A stretch of DNA of 64,000 nt from Heliopora coerulea (GCA_030142905.1 JASJOG010000070.1:372001-436000), one strand, 5' to 3'; numbered from the stretch's first letter, positions 53,010-64,000 are shown. The notes: generated from the sequence alone by a model not told the origin. Translations and numbers: made by a program.

Positions 53010-55220
53010 CAGTCGCCGCCGCTTATATGCAAAATGTTTTTGCCAACTATATTTTTGCATATAAGTGGATTTTACATATAAGCGGATTCGTTCCTAGGAC
53101 GCGCATCGAGCAAAATTCATATTTGCATAATGTAAATGACCGGTGATTTGTATGCGAAACATGAGAATACAGTATAATCAAATCCCGTTTCAACTTAATG
53201 ACACGCAACAAAACTAAATAAGAATTGCAAAAACTTATTTATTACTGTAGTACACTTATGTTACATGGATATACAAGATAAATGCTCTTACTTTCCAAAA
53301 TAACTGTTTATTGATGTTTGCCTTTTGGCAATATTTGAACACACGTCCGTTGAAAAGTTTGATGACGAGTTAAACGATTTACAGTCATTGAAGCCATGCA
53401 AGCAAAGATAGTCCTTCATATCAGCTAAATGCGGCATAAATTCAGCGTGACTAATTACCAGTTTTTGTTTGGGCTCGTCCAGCTCGTCTTCGCTCCTCTG
53501 CGTGCCTTTTTGCTCCTTAATGATCGAATCCTCATCAACTGGTGGTGCATTTTCTAGGCCGTTCTCCGCAGATAACATGTCATCGAAGCTTTGCTGATCC
53601 ATTCCATGCGGAGCTACCAACAGCTGAGCCAACGGAATTTCATGTTCTTCGTCAAACAAATCTTCATCACCACTACCATCTCTTGATACAAAACCTGCAT
53701 GACGGAAGCAGTTTGCAATGGTTTTCGCAGTGATTTTAGACCAGGAGGCGACAATTGTATTCATAGCATCAAGCAAATCAAATTTCTTAGAAAATGCGCT
53801 AACATCTTCACACAATCCGGCATCAATGGCAGCAACCAATCTCTTAATCATGGCTTTACGATAGTGGGCTTTCAGCGCCTTGATGATTCCTTGGTCACAC
53901 GGTTGGATAAGACTTGTGACATTTGATGGAAGGAAAACAAGTTTATTGTTTGTGAGTGTTATATCTGGTGGATGCGCCGTACAGTTGTCAGCTATTAAGG
54001 CGATTTTCCTTTTTGCTTTGCGTAATTCGTTGTCCCATTTCTTCAAGCAGCCCTTGAATATCTTCCCCGTCATCCATGCATTGGCATTTGAATCATACGT
54101 GTACGGTAAAGTTTTGCAGCCACGAAAACATCTTGGTTTTTTACTCCTTCCGATCATTAGGAGTGGCAGCTTCTCTGTACCATTCATATTTGTACAAACT
54201 AGAATGGTCACTCGGGCTTTGCTCTTCTTACCACCAGCGAGATTTTCTCCTTTTAAAACGTGAGATCTTCCGGAAGAAGTCTGTAATACAGTCCAGTTTC
54301 GTCCGCATTAAAATATCGCTTTCGCTGTAACGGCTTAGAATATTTGGCAATGTTTCTTTTAGCCATGTCTCGGAAGCGGGGGTGTCTGCATCTCTTTTTT
54401 CGCTTTGAGCTTTCTTAAAAACCCACATTATATCGAGTTTTCCATCACCCAAGCCAGCCATCAGAAGCGTTGAAGTTTTCGACATTCAAACTTCTAGCAA
54501 AGAAAAGCGCTTTTTCCTTAAGAACATCACCAGAGATTGGTATTCCCTGTATAGTACTTGCTCGGCGAAACCAGGCGAAAACATCAGTTTCTTTCTGAGA
54601 CTGAAAGATTTTTTTCAAATGGTTTGATAACTTCAAGTTTTTCAGCGAGCGTTAGTGTCTTTCGAGTTGGCGTTTTGAAACGTGAATGTAAAATTTAAGG
54701 CAGAGTTTAAATAATGAACCCGTAAGGTATGACGTAATGGACAACTTGCCTGAATTGGTAAATGATTTAGAGACCGAGCATTTGCGGTATTTGTTTTTAA
54801 CTTACTGAGAAGAGTAGGTGCCAAAATAATGACGTTAATTAGCTGCTGTATATTGTTTAGAAACTCCATTAACAGCGAAGCTTTGTTTTCATAAAAATAT
54901 AGACCCAAATAATCAAAACAGTAGAAGAAAAGATGCTAATCATAGGGATTTGTTTAAGTACTGTTTATAAAATGATGAATCATGGTAAAAAAAATGCAAA
55001 ACTTTGAAACATTGGTGGAAAAACTAGTACTTTTGCAAACTTTTTTTGCATATAACCGACTTTCTATGCAAAATTACCAAATTTTCCTTTGCATATAACC
55101 GATTGCATATAAGCAGAGCAAAAAGACCTATTTTAATACGAATAGGTTTTGGATTTCCAAAATCTTTGCATATAAGCGATTTTTGCATATAAGCGACTTG
55201 CATTTAAGCGGCGGCGACTG
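53010..55220 (-). mobile_element. Tigger/pogo DNA transposon, TA target site
   Basis: Left end CAGTCGCCGCCGCTTATATG and right end inverted (CATTTAAGCGGCGGCGACTG), both next to TA (53008-53009 and 55221-55222). Subterminal regions repeat GCATATAAGCGGA-type motifs several times, likely transposase-binding sites. It encodes a frameshifted DDE transposase on the minus strand. Confidence 0.92.
53288..54690 (-). pseudogene. Tigger-type transposase, multiply frameshifted
   Basis: The N-terminal DNA-binding part is readable in pieces: VFAWFRRASTIQGIPISGDV, EKALFFARSLNVENFNASD, then WLKETLPNILSRYSESDI and a frame-shifted FNADETGLYYRLLPE with the first catalytic D. The largest ORF (54211-53288, 307 codons) carries MIGRSKKPRCFRG, the second D in ALIADNCTAH and the third region LPSNVTSLIQPCDQGIIKAL. 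Four or more frame breaks lie between 54690 and 54211. Pogo/Tigger transposases cut and paste at TA. This copy is inactive. Confidence 0.88.
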
Positions 55221-55242
55221 TATTGATAATTTCAGTAAATTG

Positions 55243-55714
55243 TTGAAATAAACAAAGACGTTCTCTGACCAGAAAGATATTTAATTTGACGAGCTTTCGG
55301 CCACTAGACTGTGGTCTTCGACAGGTGGAAAAGGAAGGAGATTAGCAGTATTTACATGTTATCATGCGGAAGATTACGTCATTAGTTAAAAATAGTTGTG
55401 ATATATAAGAATTGTAATTAGCAGCGGTAATGTTTTTGTATAATCCTGGCACACCGTAGCTACCAAAGACGCAGAAAACAACGCGAAATCGTTAGCGAAA
55501 CAATACATTACCCTAATAAAAAAACGTTCTCGCTGCTTATTATAATTCTTATATATCACAACTATTTTAACTAATGACGTAATCTTCCGCATGATAACAT
55601 ATAAATACTGCTAATCTCATTCCTTTTGTACCTGTCGAAGACCACAGTCTAGTGGCCAAAAGCTCGTCAAATTAAATATCTTTCTGGTCAAAGAACGTCT
55701 TTGTTTATTTCAAT
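55243..55714. repeat. Large imperfect palindrome, arms about 185 bp
   Basis: Left arm 55243-55428 (TTGAAATAAACAAAGACGTT..) mirrors right arm 55530-55714 (..GACGTAATCTTCCGC..CTTTGTTTATTTCAA). Both arms carry CTGTCGAAGACCACAGTCTA followed by GTGGCC, a diverged hammerhead-like core. It lies about 340 bp before the POLD1 start. Confidence 0.85.
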
Positions 55715-56015
55715 ATGCCTCTACCTGACCGCGCTTCATTTATATTTTCAGTAAATTGTGTTCAACCGTCCCAAAAATTGCGACCGAGTTGAAAGTCAGC
55801 GTAAATCTTGTTCAACTTCGAGTTGAAGGGAACTCGTAGCTCAGGTGAAATACGAACTTTACCAAATCACCTTAAATTTGTTCAAACTAAGTCAGGGTTC
55901 CAACAGATCTTGCATTCCAGTCATAACCCTGAATATCCTGAAATTACTCTCCCTCGCCAGCACTCTCGGTTCTAGACTCCTGCTTGCAGCTACTTGAATT
56001 GACGCCAGCGCGGGT

Positions 56016-56025
56016 TTTGGCGGGA
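56016..56025 (+). promoter_or_regulatory. E2F-type site upstream of POLD1
   Basis: TTTGGCGGGA matches the E2F consensus, 55 bp before the ATG. E2F drives S-phase expression of replication genes; use here is inferred from position. Confidence 0.55.
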
Positions 56026-56026
56026 G

Positions 56027-56031
56027 ATTGG
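56027..56031 (+). promoter_or_regulatory. Inverted CCAAT box (ATTGG)
   Basis: ATTGG one base after the E2F-type site, a common pairing in cell-cycle promoters (NF-Y site). Confidence 0.45.
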
Positions 56032-56063
56032 TTCGTTTTGGGAATCCAGTTAAAAGTTTTAAA

Positions 56064-56078
56064 ATGTCAAAGAATTAA
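56064..56078 (+). promoter_or_regulatory. Four-codon uORF before POLD1
   Basis: ATG TCA AAG AAT TAA ends one base before the POLD1 ATG and is in another frame. If transcripts include it, ribosomes could terminate and reinitiate at the main start. Confidence 0.5.
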
Positions 56079-56079
56079 T

Positions 56080-56305
56080 ATGGAGAGAGGAGGCGAGAAG
56101 AGAAAGCCAGTGGACACTTTACGTTCTAGCAACAAACGAGCGAAATCTGAAGATGACTCTCAGGAAAGTAGTTTTGAGCAGCAGTTAGCAACGTTGGGAT
56201 CCGGTAATCTTTGTAAATCAAAATGGCTGAGGCCACCATTACCTCAGCTGAATCCTTCAACGGACTCGATCACCTTCCAGCAACTTGATCTGGATCATTA
56301 CATCG
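56080..56305 (+). CDS. POLD1: POLD1 exon 1
   Basis: Residues 1-75 plus one base. Contains [16 protein letters not shown], a bipartite-like nuclear signal, and the conserved WLRPPLP and [11 protein letters not shown]. Donor G/GTGAGA. Confidence 0.95.
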
Positions 56306-59300
56306 GTGAGAATTAAAACTTCTACATGCAGAAGCACACTGTGTTTTTGTTATCGCGAGAAAGACTGTCGGTGAACGGTGATAATGGATTTTGGCTGCCA
56401 ATTCCCAGACACTTTGGGAAATGGTTGTTAAATTTCCGATTCAGAGGGTCATTTTAAACGATGACAGGTTGATTGAACAAAATTTTTACAAACGTTTAAT
56501 TGTTCAGCTGCTTGCTGCCAGTAAATCTTTGTTCTATCAGGTACACAATTGCACAATTAAACTTATATGTGCATGATGTAGCTAGGAAAGGATGTAGCAC
56601 TGATTTTTTTAACATGCAGAGATGTTGCAACTCTTTGAAAACCTACTGTATTATCAGAGCATGATGAAATTGCATGTGTAGATACTCTTGCCTAGGTAAT
56701 GTCACAGCTTAATCACCTAAAAGAAACCTAACCAGTTGAATTTGTTGCAGCAAATTGATGCCATGCAATCTTTCAATATGCATGAGATGAATCATCTAAA
56801 AAGAAATCAGTGAAACTATGAGCACCTATGACATCAACTCCAACCATAATAAGACAGTAAGAAAGGCAATTACATGTACAAAAGAATGGAAGTTTTACAA
56901 TACTTTATTTTTATAAGAAAAGAAATAGAACAGGATCTTGAAAAGGGAAAAAACTGAACTGGAAAAAAGTCAGTATGTCACTATAGCACAATTGTAGTTA
57001 TGATTTGTAGCAAAGATTGTAGCATTGTATAGCCACCAGCATGCTCTGGCAATGGGATGTATCTTAAAAAGTTGCATTATGCAGTGCAAGTGAAAAATTA
57101 CTCCTTAGTGCAAATTACAATCTGTCAACAAGTTCCTTGTGACCAAAAACAAGACATATTCAATGCTCTGATAAATTGACTGAATGGCAGATGTATTGAA
57201 TTAAATTAATAATGTCTTAGCCACACTGGAATGATTGGACAGCTTGGGCTAAAATGATTTCCAACAATTTACATAGAATAACATGTTCCATCTTTCTTAA
57301 AACTTAATTAGTTTATATCCATTGAAAGACTGTCAACCAAATGTTGCCATCATTTTTACAAAATGGAACACCCAAGATATTGACATAATGTTCTTCGGTT
57401 ACTGTTACTCTAAGTTCAGCTATGTTGTGAGGGTTTGTGGCATGTAAGGACATTGTTGGCTTTGGGGTTCCTTCAGCCTCTATTTGAACACAGACTAATT
57501 TGGATAAATCTTGGGGAAATCTTAAGGAAATGAAAATTAAGATTGCAGTATATGAGGAAAGATACTGTATTTCCAAAATATCTGGCTGTATAAGTCAATC
57601 ATTCAAACCATCAATGCCAACCAGACCATATTTTATTATTAACAGAGATATTTATGTGATTGTACCTGCACTTTCTTAGCCTTATTTGGCTACCTGAATA
57701 ACAGCACCCAGAGCATAAATCATCTGTGCCCTCTTAGTGATACCACAACCAGAGGTGGCTGATTAAAGTTGAAGTGTGCTGGTACTTATTATCAAGATAG
57801 TTGTATTCCTTATAGGAAAATAAACTGCTTGCTTGTTTTTTGTTTAGGGCCGCATCTTAGTGGGATGCCTGGGTCTACTGTTGGTCCTTGTCCAGTTGCC
57901 AGAATGTATGGGATAACAATGGAAGGGAACAGTGTCCTTTGTCATATTCATGGATTTGTACCATACTTTTTTGTACCTGCACCAAGTAACATGATGAAGG
58001 ATGACTGTCATGCATTTCAAGACTCACTAAATAAAGCTGTTCTACAAGACATGAGATCTAATAAAGATAATATTTCACAGGTAAAAGGAGCCTTGTGCTG
58101 TATGTACATGGTGAGATTTACTGATAGGTAGAACTGACTGGGTGAAAACATTGAACACTGAAAATGCAAAATGACCTTTTCTTTGCTTTATCTAATAATG
58201 ACTGTAAAACAAGTTTTTGACATTTTTCATAGATAGAGAGAGTCTTAGTGCATGTGAAATTAACAAATTTCAGTGATGGGAAAAGCTCTTAGACAGCATT
58301 TACACCTTCCATGGTTTGTACAAGAAATTTCATTTGTTTGCTTTACTCATTTGATTTTCAAGTGCCATAAAAACCTTATGCACTCATTATCCACAAACAC
58401 TGGCATATTTAGAGGGGGTGCCATGGTCCCATGGTCATTGCACTGTGTTGCACACACTTATTATTAATTATTTCAAAGGATATTTTCTTTTTATTAGTTC
58501 ACCACAATTAACCCAGACCAACATGGTGCCAGTTAACTGGCCTTTCACCCTTTGTGGTCAGCTCATAGCCCATCATGGTCAGGCATTTTTCTCACTGATT
58601 AGGGAAATCCAGGCTATGCCTTTACCCATGAAGTACATGTGTCTGTAACATGCAGATACAATATTAAGTTTTTTTGTTAAGCTGAAAGAACTTTTTTTAT
58701 TATTGTACATTAGCTTTTGTGAACAAGTGTTTTTGGTGATTGGCTGATGTTTTCAGAAGCACAGTACAGTATATACAGTAAAGAGTTAACCAGTGCCATG
58801 GAGGTTGGCCCCATGAACTTGTAACATTGCTTTTAAAATATCACTGATTTGGCCTCCTAAATTTTCAATTTTACTGCTAGACTATGAATGATTAATCCAT
58901 TATGGGCAAGGGCACACTGTAGTATTTTACCCTGGCTGATGTTAGACAATTTTACTCATGACAGGGATGAGCTATAGGTATCAAAAAATTGAACACTATC
59001 TCCTTGACCCCAATTAAGGGGCAAGGGGACACTTAAGTGCTATTTTATTATGGCTGACACCTGATGATTTTACTCATTACTGGAATGAAACCTGGACATC
59101 AAAAGGGTTAACATGGTTCTGAAGCAGCAGTGGCAACATGTTTTTTTGTACTGCACCTTAGTCTGGCTGGCATGATATAGTTTCATTGCCAACTATTTTC
59201 TGTAGGCAGTGTTGGCAGTTGACTATCATAACAAGGAGAGCATATATGGTTACCATGGCAACAGAAAAATACCATTTCTTCAAATTACCATGGCCTTGCC

Positions 59301-62300
59301 CAAGTTAATTGCCCCTGCCAAAAGGATTTTGGAGTCTGGGTTTCAATTTAATGATGGTCCGGAAAGAGCATATACAACATATGAAAGTAATATTGAATAT
59401 GAGGTAAGTGTAAAATTATTGGAGGTGCAGGCTTAAACGTTGTATTCAGACCATGTTGAGACTTCATAAAAAATTGACAAGCAGTGACAACAAGCCTGTT
59501 ATAAGTTGTACAACCAATCAGTTCAGCAAGCAGAATCAGACAAAGACTGCAGCATAATATACAAACAGGACTGGACATTGGTTGTTATGAGTTAATACCA
59601 AGGGTCAGAAAATACCCAGTTACTTCATGATCCAACTGTTTTGCTTTGTGAACTTATTGTTCATGTACATGTATGCAATCTTCTCCCTTGCTCATTGTGA
59701 TGTACTGTTGAATAAATGCATTTGCCAACCAGATATTGTTTGATAGCTTGGTTAAAATGGAGGCTTGCTTGGTTGGGAAAGAGTTGAATGTGTTAAAACT
59801 CTGGGATCGCCTTTGTGAAACGCAAACAAAATTTTTATGATGACACCTACTGCACTGAAAATATGATCACGATTTTTTTCAATTTTAGTTTTTCCCAATT
59901 TTAGTTTTTCCCATCATTCCCCCCCAGGAAATCATCAATTTATTGAAACAAAGTCATTTTGTGACACGAACCTTCAAATAGAAGTACGGTATATTATGTA
60001 TGTAGACTACAAATAGGGGTAGATTATTATTTGAAAATTTGGTAATTGTACGGTGGATAGTTAGAATCTAATGACCACGGTGTACTGACTTCTTGCCACC
60101 CTTCCCCAAGATCCAGGAACTCCAGAAAAGCCCATTTCTAACAGCCTTAAAAAGCATAGTTCAGACGGGTGTATATTGATGATGTGATTTTTTCTATTTC
60201 CATGGTTTTATCAGCTTCAACACAACGCTTTTCAGTATACCTTTAATTTTCGACATGTTTTAGAGTAACAATTTCCTTAGTTGGTGAAAACAATTGTATT
60301 TTACAGCACGGTTTAAGGCTGCGGATTAAGTGGGGCGCCACCAGGGCCAGGACCCGCTTATTTAAGGTTTCCAGATGTGATATTCTTAATACGTACTAAA
60401 AAAACAAAACATCGTATTTTCGATGTTTCCCGAATAACTTGGTCACTAGCCTACCATAACTAATGCGGGATATGGCGAGCTGTTTTATAGTGGAAGTGTG
60501 ATTTATAATTCTCCTTATCCGTCGTTGAGTGGCTGCCCACGAACTTTGGGTGGTTAAAAAGATGTCACATGCAAAGATCAAAGTATTTAAGTGAACTTTA
60601 CGTAACTGGTAAGGTAAAATAAATTAATGTCGAGGCTCCCCACATAATTTGGCCCAAGGACCCCCACAGTCATAATCTGGTCCAAGTACGTTGGTGTTGT
60701 GATGTCTAGAATATACACCCAAACATATTCCAGGTGTTGGAGTAAGAACTAATTGTTTGAAAACTGTGGAACATGTCGCAAAAAGTAAACAGTAAAAGCT
60801 TTGTGTTATTTTTAAATATTACCCCAATTTATCGTCAACAGACCCTTTATATCTAGTTATACGGTAGAAACGCTGTTTGTAATCAACACTTCTTACAGTA
60901 CATTTTCGACATTGAAGTTTATACTGTAAATGTAAATAGTAATCCAGTCTGATCTTTCGCAATCTTTTCTCCCCAGATCCGATTCATGGTGGACAACAAC
61001 GTGGTTGGTTGTAACTGGATAGAACTCCCAGCAGGAAAATACCAAGTGAGAAATGACCACGAGAGAACATCGAGATGTCAGCTGGAGGTAGACATTGCTT
61101 GGGATGAGTTCATTAGTCATCCCTGTGAAGGTACTCTCGTCTTTAGCGAATGTTTGATGGCCTGTAAGGCCTGCGTTGTATGGTAAAATTACTTTACCTT
61201 GACTCTCTTATCCAGTGTACCATAGGCATCCCTCATAAATTCTTACTCGTGGAAAAAAAAGTTTTGATGAAATTGTCGAAATTTTGTGGAATTAGAAGCA
61301 CTTTTCCAAAACAAATCCTCCACAGTTAAGCAAAGAGTCTTTATTTATACTGGATAACCCTATCAGCTACCTGAGCTGTTCTCCCCGAGGTCCAGTAAGG
61401 GACTATCCTCTTGAGTCCAGTGTTACTACAGGAGGAAACCGGAGTACCCGGAAAGAACTTGCCATGCTTGGTAGAGTCAAGTTGGACAACACTCTTCTCG
61501 TATGTGACCAAGGTAATTTTAATCACATAACTGCAAGGAACCAGAATCAAACCATTTGTAGTTACAGTGGTGAGAGACACGTGCACTACCACTGTACCAC
61601 CAGCACAAAATCGTTCTATTTGTATTCCCCCGATGAACCATTTATAAGTTTGAGATGTTTGGTGCATAAGGTACTGTTGGTGACATACACGTACCTTACG
61701 CAAAACCGTAACTGTGTTCCTAACTTGAGCTTGTTGATCCTTTTTGTAGGTGAGTGGCAGCGAATTGCTCCGATTCGTATCCTAAGTTTTGACATTGAAT
61801 GCGCTGGACGCAAAGGTGTTTTCCCAGAGCCTGAAAAAGATCCTGTCATTCAAATTGCAAACATGGTCATTCGTCAAGGCGAGAAGGATCCCTTCATAAG
61901 AAATGTCTTCACGCTCAACACGTGTGCCACCATAGTTGGCTCCGAGGTGAAATCTTTTCGCTATGAGAAAGATCTACTTCAGGTAAGACTTCAGATTTAG
62001 AACAACCATTACCCTTCCGCCGTCTGATATACAAATTAATCCCCACTATATCGAACTCTCCTTTATCTTAAACTTTTAAGCCATTTTTCATGGATTTGCT
62101 GTTGTTTTTCTAGTCATACTCGTTAATGTCGAACGCGTTACCTGAACTCCTGGCTTTGTCGACCTATGTAACATATAACCCAATGCATTTTACTGAGTAA
62201 TGAGATGTCTATACCTGGCAGTGTCCTCGAATTTCGTGGATGCTCGAAGGCAACTCGTGTAGTTTGGGAAGAAAAGTAGGGGCGTGGTTTATGGGTGTGT

Positions 62301-63229
62301 GGAGGTGACGCCCCCATAATTTGTGAAAAAACAGGAAATTTGGGAAAAAAATAGATCGTAATTCGGGCAAACCTTGGTTTAGTAAGGTAGATCAAAATCC
62401 TTTTTGGGTACTAGTATATATGTAACTTTCGTATTCGGGCTGCTGGGCAAGGGTACCCAATACATGGCCTGATTGCGCGTCAATTTAAATTCAGGCAATT
62501 TTCTAAAAGGATACAATATTCGGGCAAATTAAACTGGACACCTTCCCCAAATCAAAATGGATTAACTACGCCCCAGCAAGAAAGAAATGACAGAACGCCG
62601 GGAGCAGATGGCAAAAGGTTCACCATCGTACTCCGAGGGATGATGCTTTTTAGGGGTTCGAAGCCCTCCATTTAGAACGTACTCTTAAAAATAAAGATTT
62701 TTGACACCCCTCTCTCCCTCCTTTAAAGACACTTTGAGAAGACGCCAGTCTAACAGAATTTTAATATTATGTATAAATTATTGTTTACTCTACGCCCAGG
62801 AAAGGGAGAGCGATGGCACCCTTCGCTCCTTCCCTTCAGAACGCGCCTGCACTAAAATCTTATCATTTTTAGGAGTGGTCTAATTTTGTAAATGAAGCAG
62901 ATCCTGATCTTATCACTGGTTATAACATCGTCAATTTTGATTTGCCATACTTACTAAACCGTGCCGCTGCTTTGAAGGCTGCAAAGTTTCCTTACCTTGG
63001 ACGCATCAAGGACGATAAAAGTACAGTCTCCTCAACTACGTTTCAATCTCGTGCGTACGGTAAACGCGAAAACAAAGTGATCAATATTTGTGGAAGGGTT
63101 CAGTTTGACTTGCTGCACTTGTTGCTGAGGGACTACAAACTGAGGTCCTATACGTTGAACTCTGTGAGTTTTCATTTCTTGCAAGAACAAAAGGAAGACG
63201 TACAACACTCGATCATCACGGATCTTCAG
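56080..63229 (+). CDS. POLD1: DNA polymerase delta catalytic subunit, 5' part (six exons; gene continues past the window)
   Basis: Exons 56080-56305, 57848-58080, 59206-59403, 60977-61130, 61750-61982 and 62873-63229 (1,401 nt, residues 1-467). Protein order matches animal POLD1: a basic N-terminus with a likely nuclear signal, the B-family N-terminal domain, then the 3'-5' exonuclease with Exo I ([11 protein letters not shown], Asp285/Glu287) and Exo II ([12 protein letters not shown], Asp371). Exo III and the polymerase domain lie beyond 64000. POLD1 copies the lagging strand and proofreads, with PCNA. ATG 56080 is chosen because it gives the expected short N-terminus and has A at -3 and G at +4. 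All introns are GT-AG. No frame break is seen. Confidence 0.97.
56306..57847 (+). other. POLD1 intron 1
   Basis: 1,542 bp. I saw no second gene or clear repeat in it. Confidence 0.85.
57848..58080 (+). CDS. POLD1: POLD1 exon 2
   Basis: Residues 76-153. Conserved [20 protein letters not shown] and [10 protein letters not shown] of the N-terminal domain. Acceptor TTTGTTTAG, donor CAG/GTAAAA. Confidence 0.95.
58081..59205 (+). other. POLD1 intron 2
   Basis: 1,125 bp. GGGCAAGGGCACACT and GGGGCAAGGGGACACT near 58900-59035 are an imperfect direct repeat; nothing else recognised. Confidence 0.85.
59206..59403 (+). CDS. POLD1: POLD1 exon 3
   Basis: Residues 154-219. [20 protein letters not shown] matches the family; ends YESNIEYE. 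Acceptor TTCTGTAG, donor GAG/GTAAGT. Confidence 0.95.
59404..60976 (+). other. POLD1 intron 3
   Basis: 1,573 bp without a recognised element. Confidence 0.85.
60977..61130 (+). CDS. POLD1: POLD1 exon 4
   Basis: Residues 220-270. [20 protein letters not shown] is the conserved segment before the exonuclease domain. Acceptor TCCCCAG, donor AAG/GTACTC. Confidence 0.95.
61390..61600 (+). repeat. Dispersed repeat R in POLD1 intron 4
   Basis: CAGGAGGAAACCGGAGTACC, GCTTGGTAGAGTCAAGTTGG and TGTGACCAAGG match the copies at 30560-30690 and 46320-46430 in opposite orientation. Confidence 0.65.
61750..61982 (+). CDS. POLD1: POLD1 exon 5: Exo I
   Basis: Residues 271-348. [20 protein letters not shown] with the Exo I acidic pair, then [16 protein letters not shown]. 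Acceptor TTTTTGTAG, donor CAG/GTAAGA. Confidence 0.96.
61983..62872 (+). other. POLD1 intron 5
   Basis: 890 bp. Shared ATTCGGGCAA words near 62355-62525 hint at an old repeat; no gene. Confidence 0.8.
62873..63229 (+). CDS. POLD1: POLD1 exon 6: Exo II
   Basis: Residues 349-467. [20 protein letters not shown] with Exo II Asp371, then [19 protein letters not shown] and HSIITDLQ. Acceptor CATTTTTAG, donor CAG/GTTTGT (weak at +3). Confidence 0.96.
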
Positions 63230-63459
63230 GTTTGTGTGGAGATTAGATACTAGCTAATATTGTGTTCTCCCAGAAATTTTTAACCTGAGCGGTGGCTCAT
63301 TAATATTCATAATTATTTCATTAACTCATTAAAGGTTAGGTCTCGTCCCTTTGGCGAGCAAATCGTCTGGCGTTAGGCAGAGTAAAGTGCGGCCTTAATG
63401 GATTAATCATATCACTGTACAAATGTTACAAGTTCTTGAATATTTATGTCAGTCATTTT

Positions 63460-64000
63460 ACTTTCGCACTCGTACTCACACTCATCCTTGCACTCGTTCT
63501 CACGTTTGCACTCATACTCGTTCACACTCGCGTTCATTCTTGTCCTCACGCTCGCGCTCATACTCGTCCTCACACTCGCGCTCATACTCGTCCTTATTCT
63601 CGCTCTCATACTTGTCCGTACTCTCGTACTTATACTCGTCCTTACTCTCGCTTTAACACTTGTCCTTACTCTCGCCTTAACACACGTCCTTAGTGTCGCA
63701 CTCATACTCGTTCTTACTCTCGCTTTCATAGTCGTCCATACTTTCGCACTCATACTCGTCCTTACTCACACATTCATACTCGTCCTTACTCACGCATTCA
63801 TACTCGTCCTTACTCACACATTCATACTCGTCCTTACTCACGCATTCATACTCGTCCTTACTCACGCATTCATACTCATCCTTACTCCTGCACTCGTACT
63901 CATCCTCACGCTCGCTCTTATACACGTCCTCAAGCTGGCTCTCGCAGCCCTCATCACGCTTGCACTAATAATACTCCTCACTCTCGCACTTATACACACT
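63460..64000. repeat. 24-bp minisatellite in POLD1 intron 6
   Basis: Units of 24 bp like CTTACTCACGCATTCATACT+CGTC, most regular at 63745-63890 and degenerate outside. 24 is a multiple of 3, so long repetitive ORFs appear on both strands (for example DEYECVSK on minus); they are not genes. It runs off the window end. Confidence 0.95.

Noticed and set aside
55984..56079. Upstream in-frame extension of the POLD1 reading
   Set aside because: It has no ATG, overlaps the E2F/CCAAT region, and would add residues absent from the family; ATG 56080 has a good context.
62590..62690. tRNA-like stretch GGGGTTCGAAGCCCTCC in POLD1 intron 5
   Set aside because: Only a T-arm-like hairpin; no acceptor stem or anticodon arm could be drawn.
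63412..63925. Long repetitive ORFs (Asp/Glu/Tyr/Cys-rich on minus, Ser/Arg/Tyr-rich on plus)
   Set aside because: They are translations of the 24-bp minisatellite, open on both strands, inside a POLD1 intron.

Overview
The window is animal nuclear DNA: AT-rich, with GT-AG introns, one conserved housekeeping gene and a dense load of nested transposable elements. The element mix (CR1/L2-type LINEs with an SGNH esterase ORF1, hAT, Tigger, Mutator-like, Crypton-like, a Ty1/copia element primed inside initiator tRNA-Met, many fold-back MITEs) and the diverged but clear POLD1 protein suggest an invertebrate, perhaps an anthozoan cnidarian such as a coral. The taxon is inference; nothing in the window proves it.

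Right end (56.0-64.0 kb, + strand): the first six coding exons of POLD1, the catalytic subunit of DNA polymerase delta. They cover the N-terminal domain and the start of the 3'-5' exonuclease domain (Exo I and Exo II); the rest lies beyond the window. An E2F-type site, an inverted CCAAT box and a four-codon uORF sit just upstream of the start. Intron 4 holds a dispersed repeat and intron 6 a 24-bp minisatellite.

Left and middle (2.4-52.3 kb, - strand): a tandem family of small four-TM proteins that I reconstructed from conserved splice sites. Four coding exons of 186, 60, 267 and 45-84 nt (62, 20, 89 and 14-27 codons) give about 185-198 residues and look MS4A/CD20-like. Unit 3 (38.9-52.2 kb) and unit 2 (20.7-35.8 kb) are intact in the exons seen. 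Unit 1 (4.2-6.9 kb) keeps only the last two exons, and one of them is split by a LINE. Units 1 and 2 lie in a recent duplication of about 2.6 kb (2.4-7.0 kb and 19.0-25.3 kb); unit 3 is older and more diverged.

Mobile DNA fills the rest. A Mutator-like transposase relic is at 0.5-1.9 kb. A complete copia element with LTRs, TSD, PBS and PPT (8164-12546) sits inside the endonuclease region of an older LINE (6998-13850). A near-intact hAT (21562-25212, 8-bp TSD) and a LINE (25685-29289) lie in introns of unit 2. A Tigger (53010-55220, TA TSD) and a Crypton-like recombinase relic (48.8-49.8 kb) lie further right. There is also a 2.56-kb palindrome with near-identical arms of about 1.05 kb (39.6-42.2 kb), and several smaller palindromes, one carrying a hammerhead-ribozyme-like core.

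The window therefore reads as one housekeeping gene next to a locus where a small membrane-protein family duplicated and is being enlarged and partly broken by nested insertions. Stretches at 15.4-19.0, 32.0-32.9, 34.4-35.6 and 45.5-46.1 kb show no recognisable gene.
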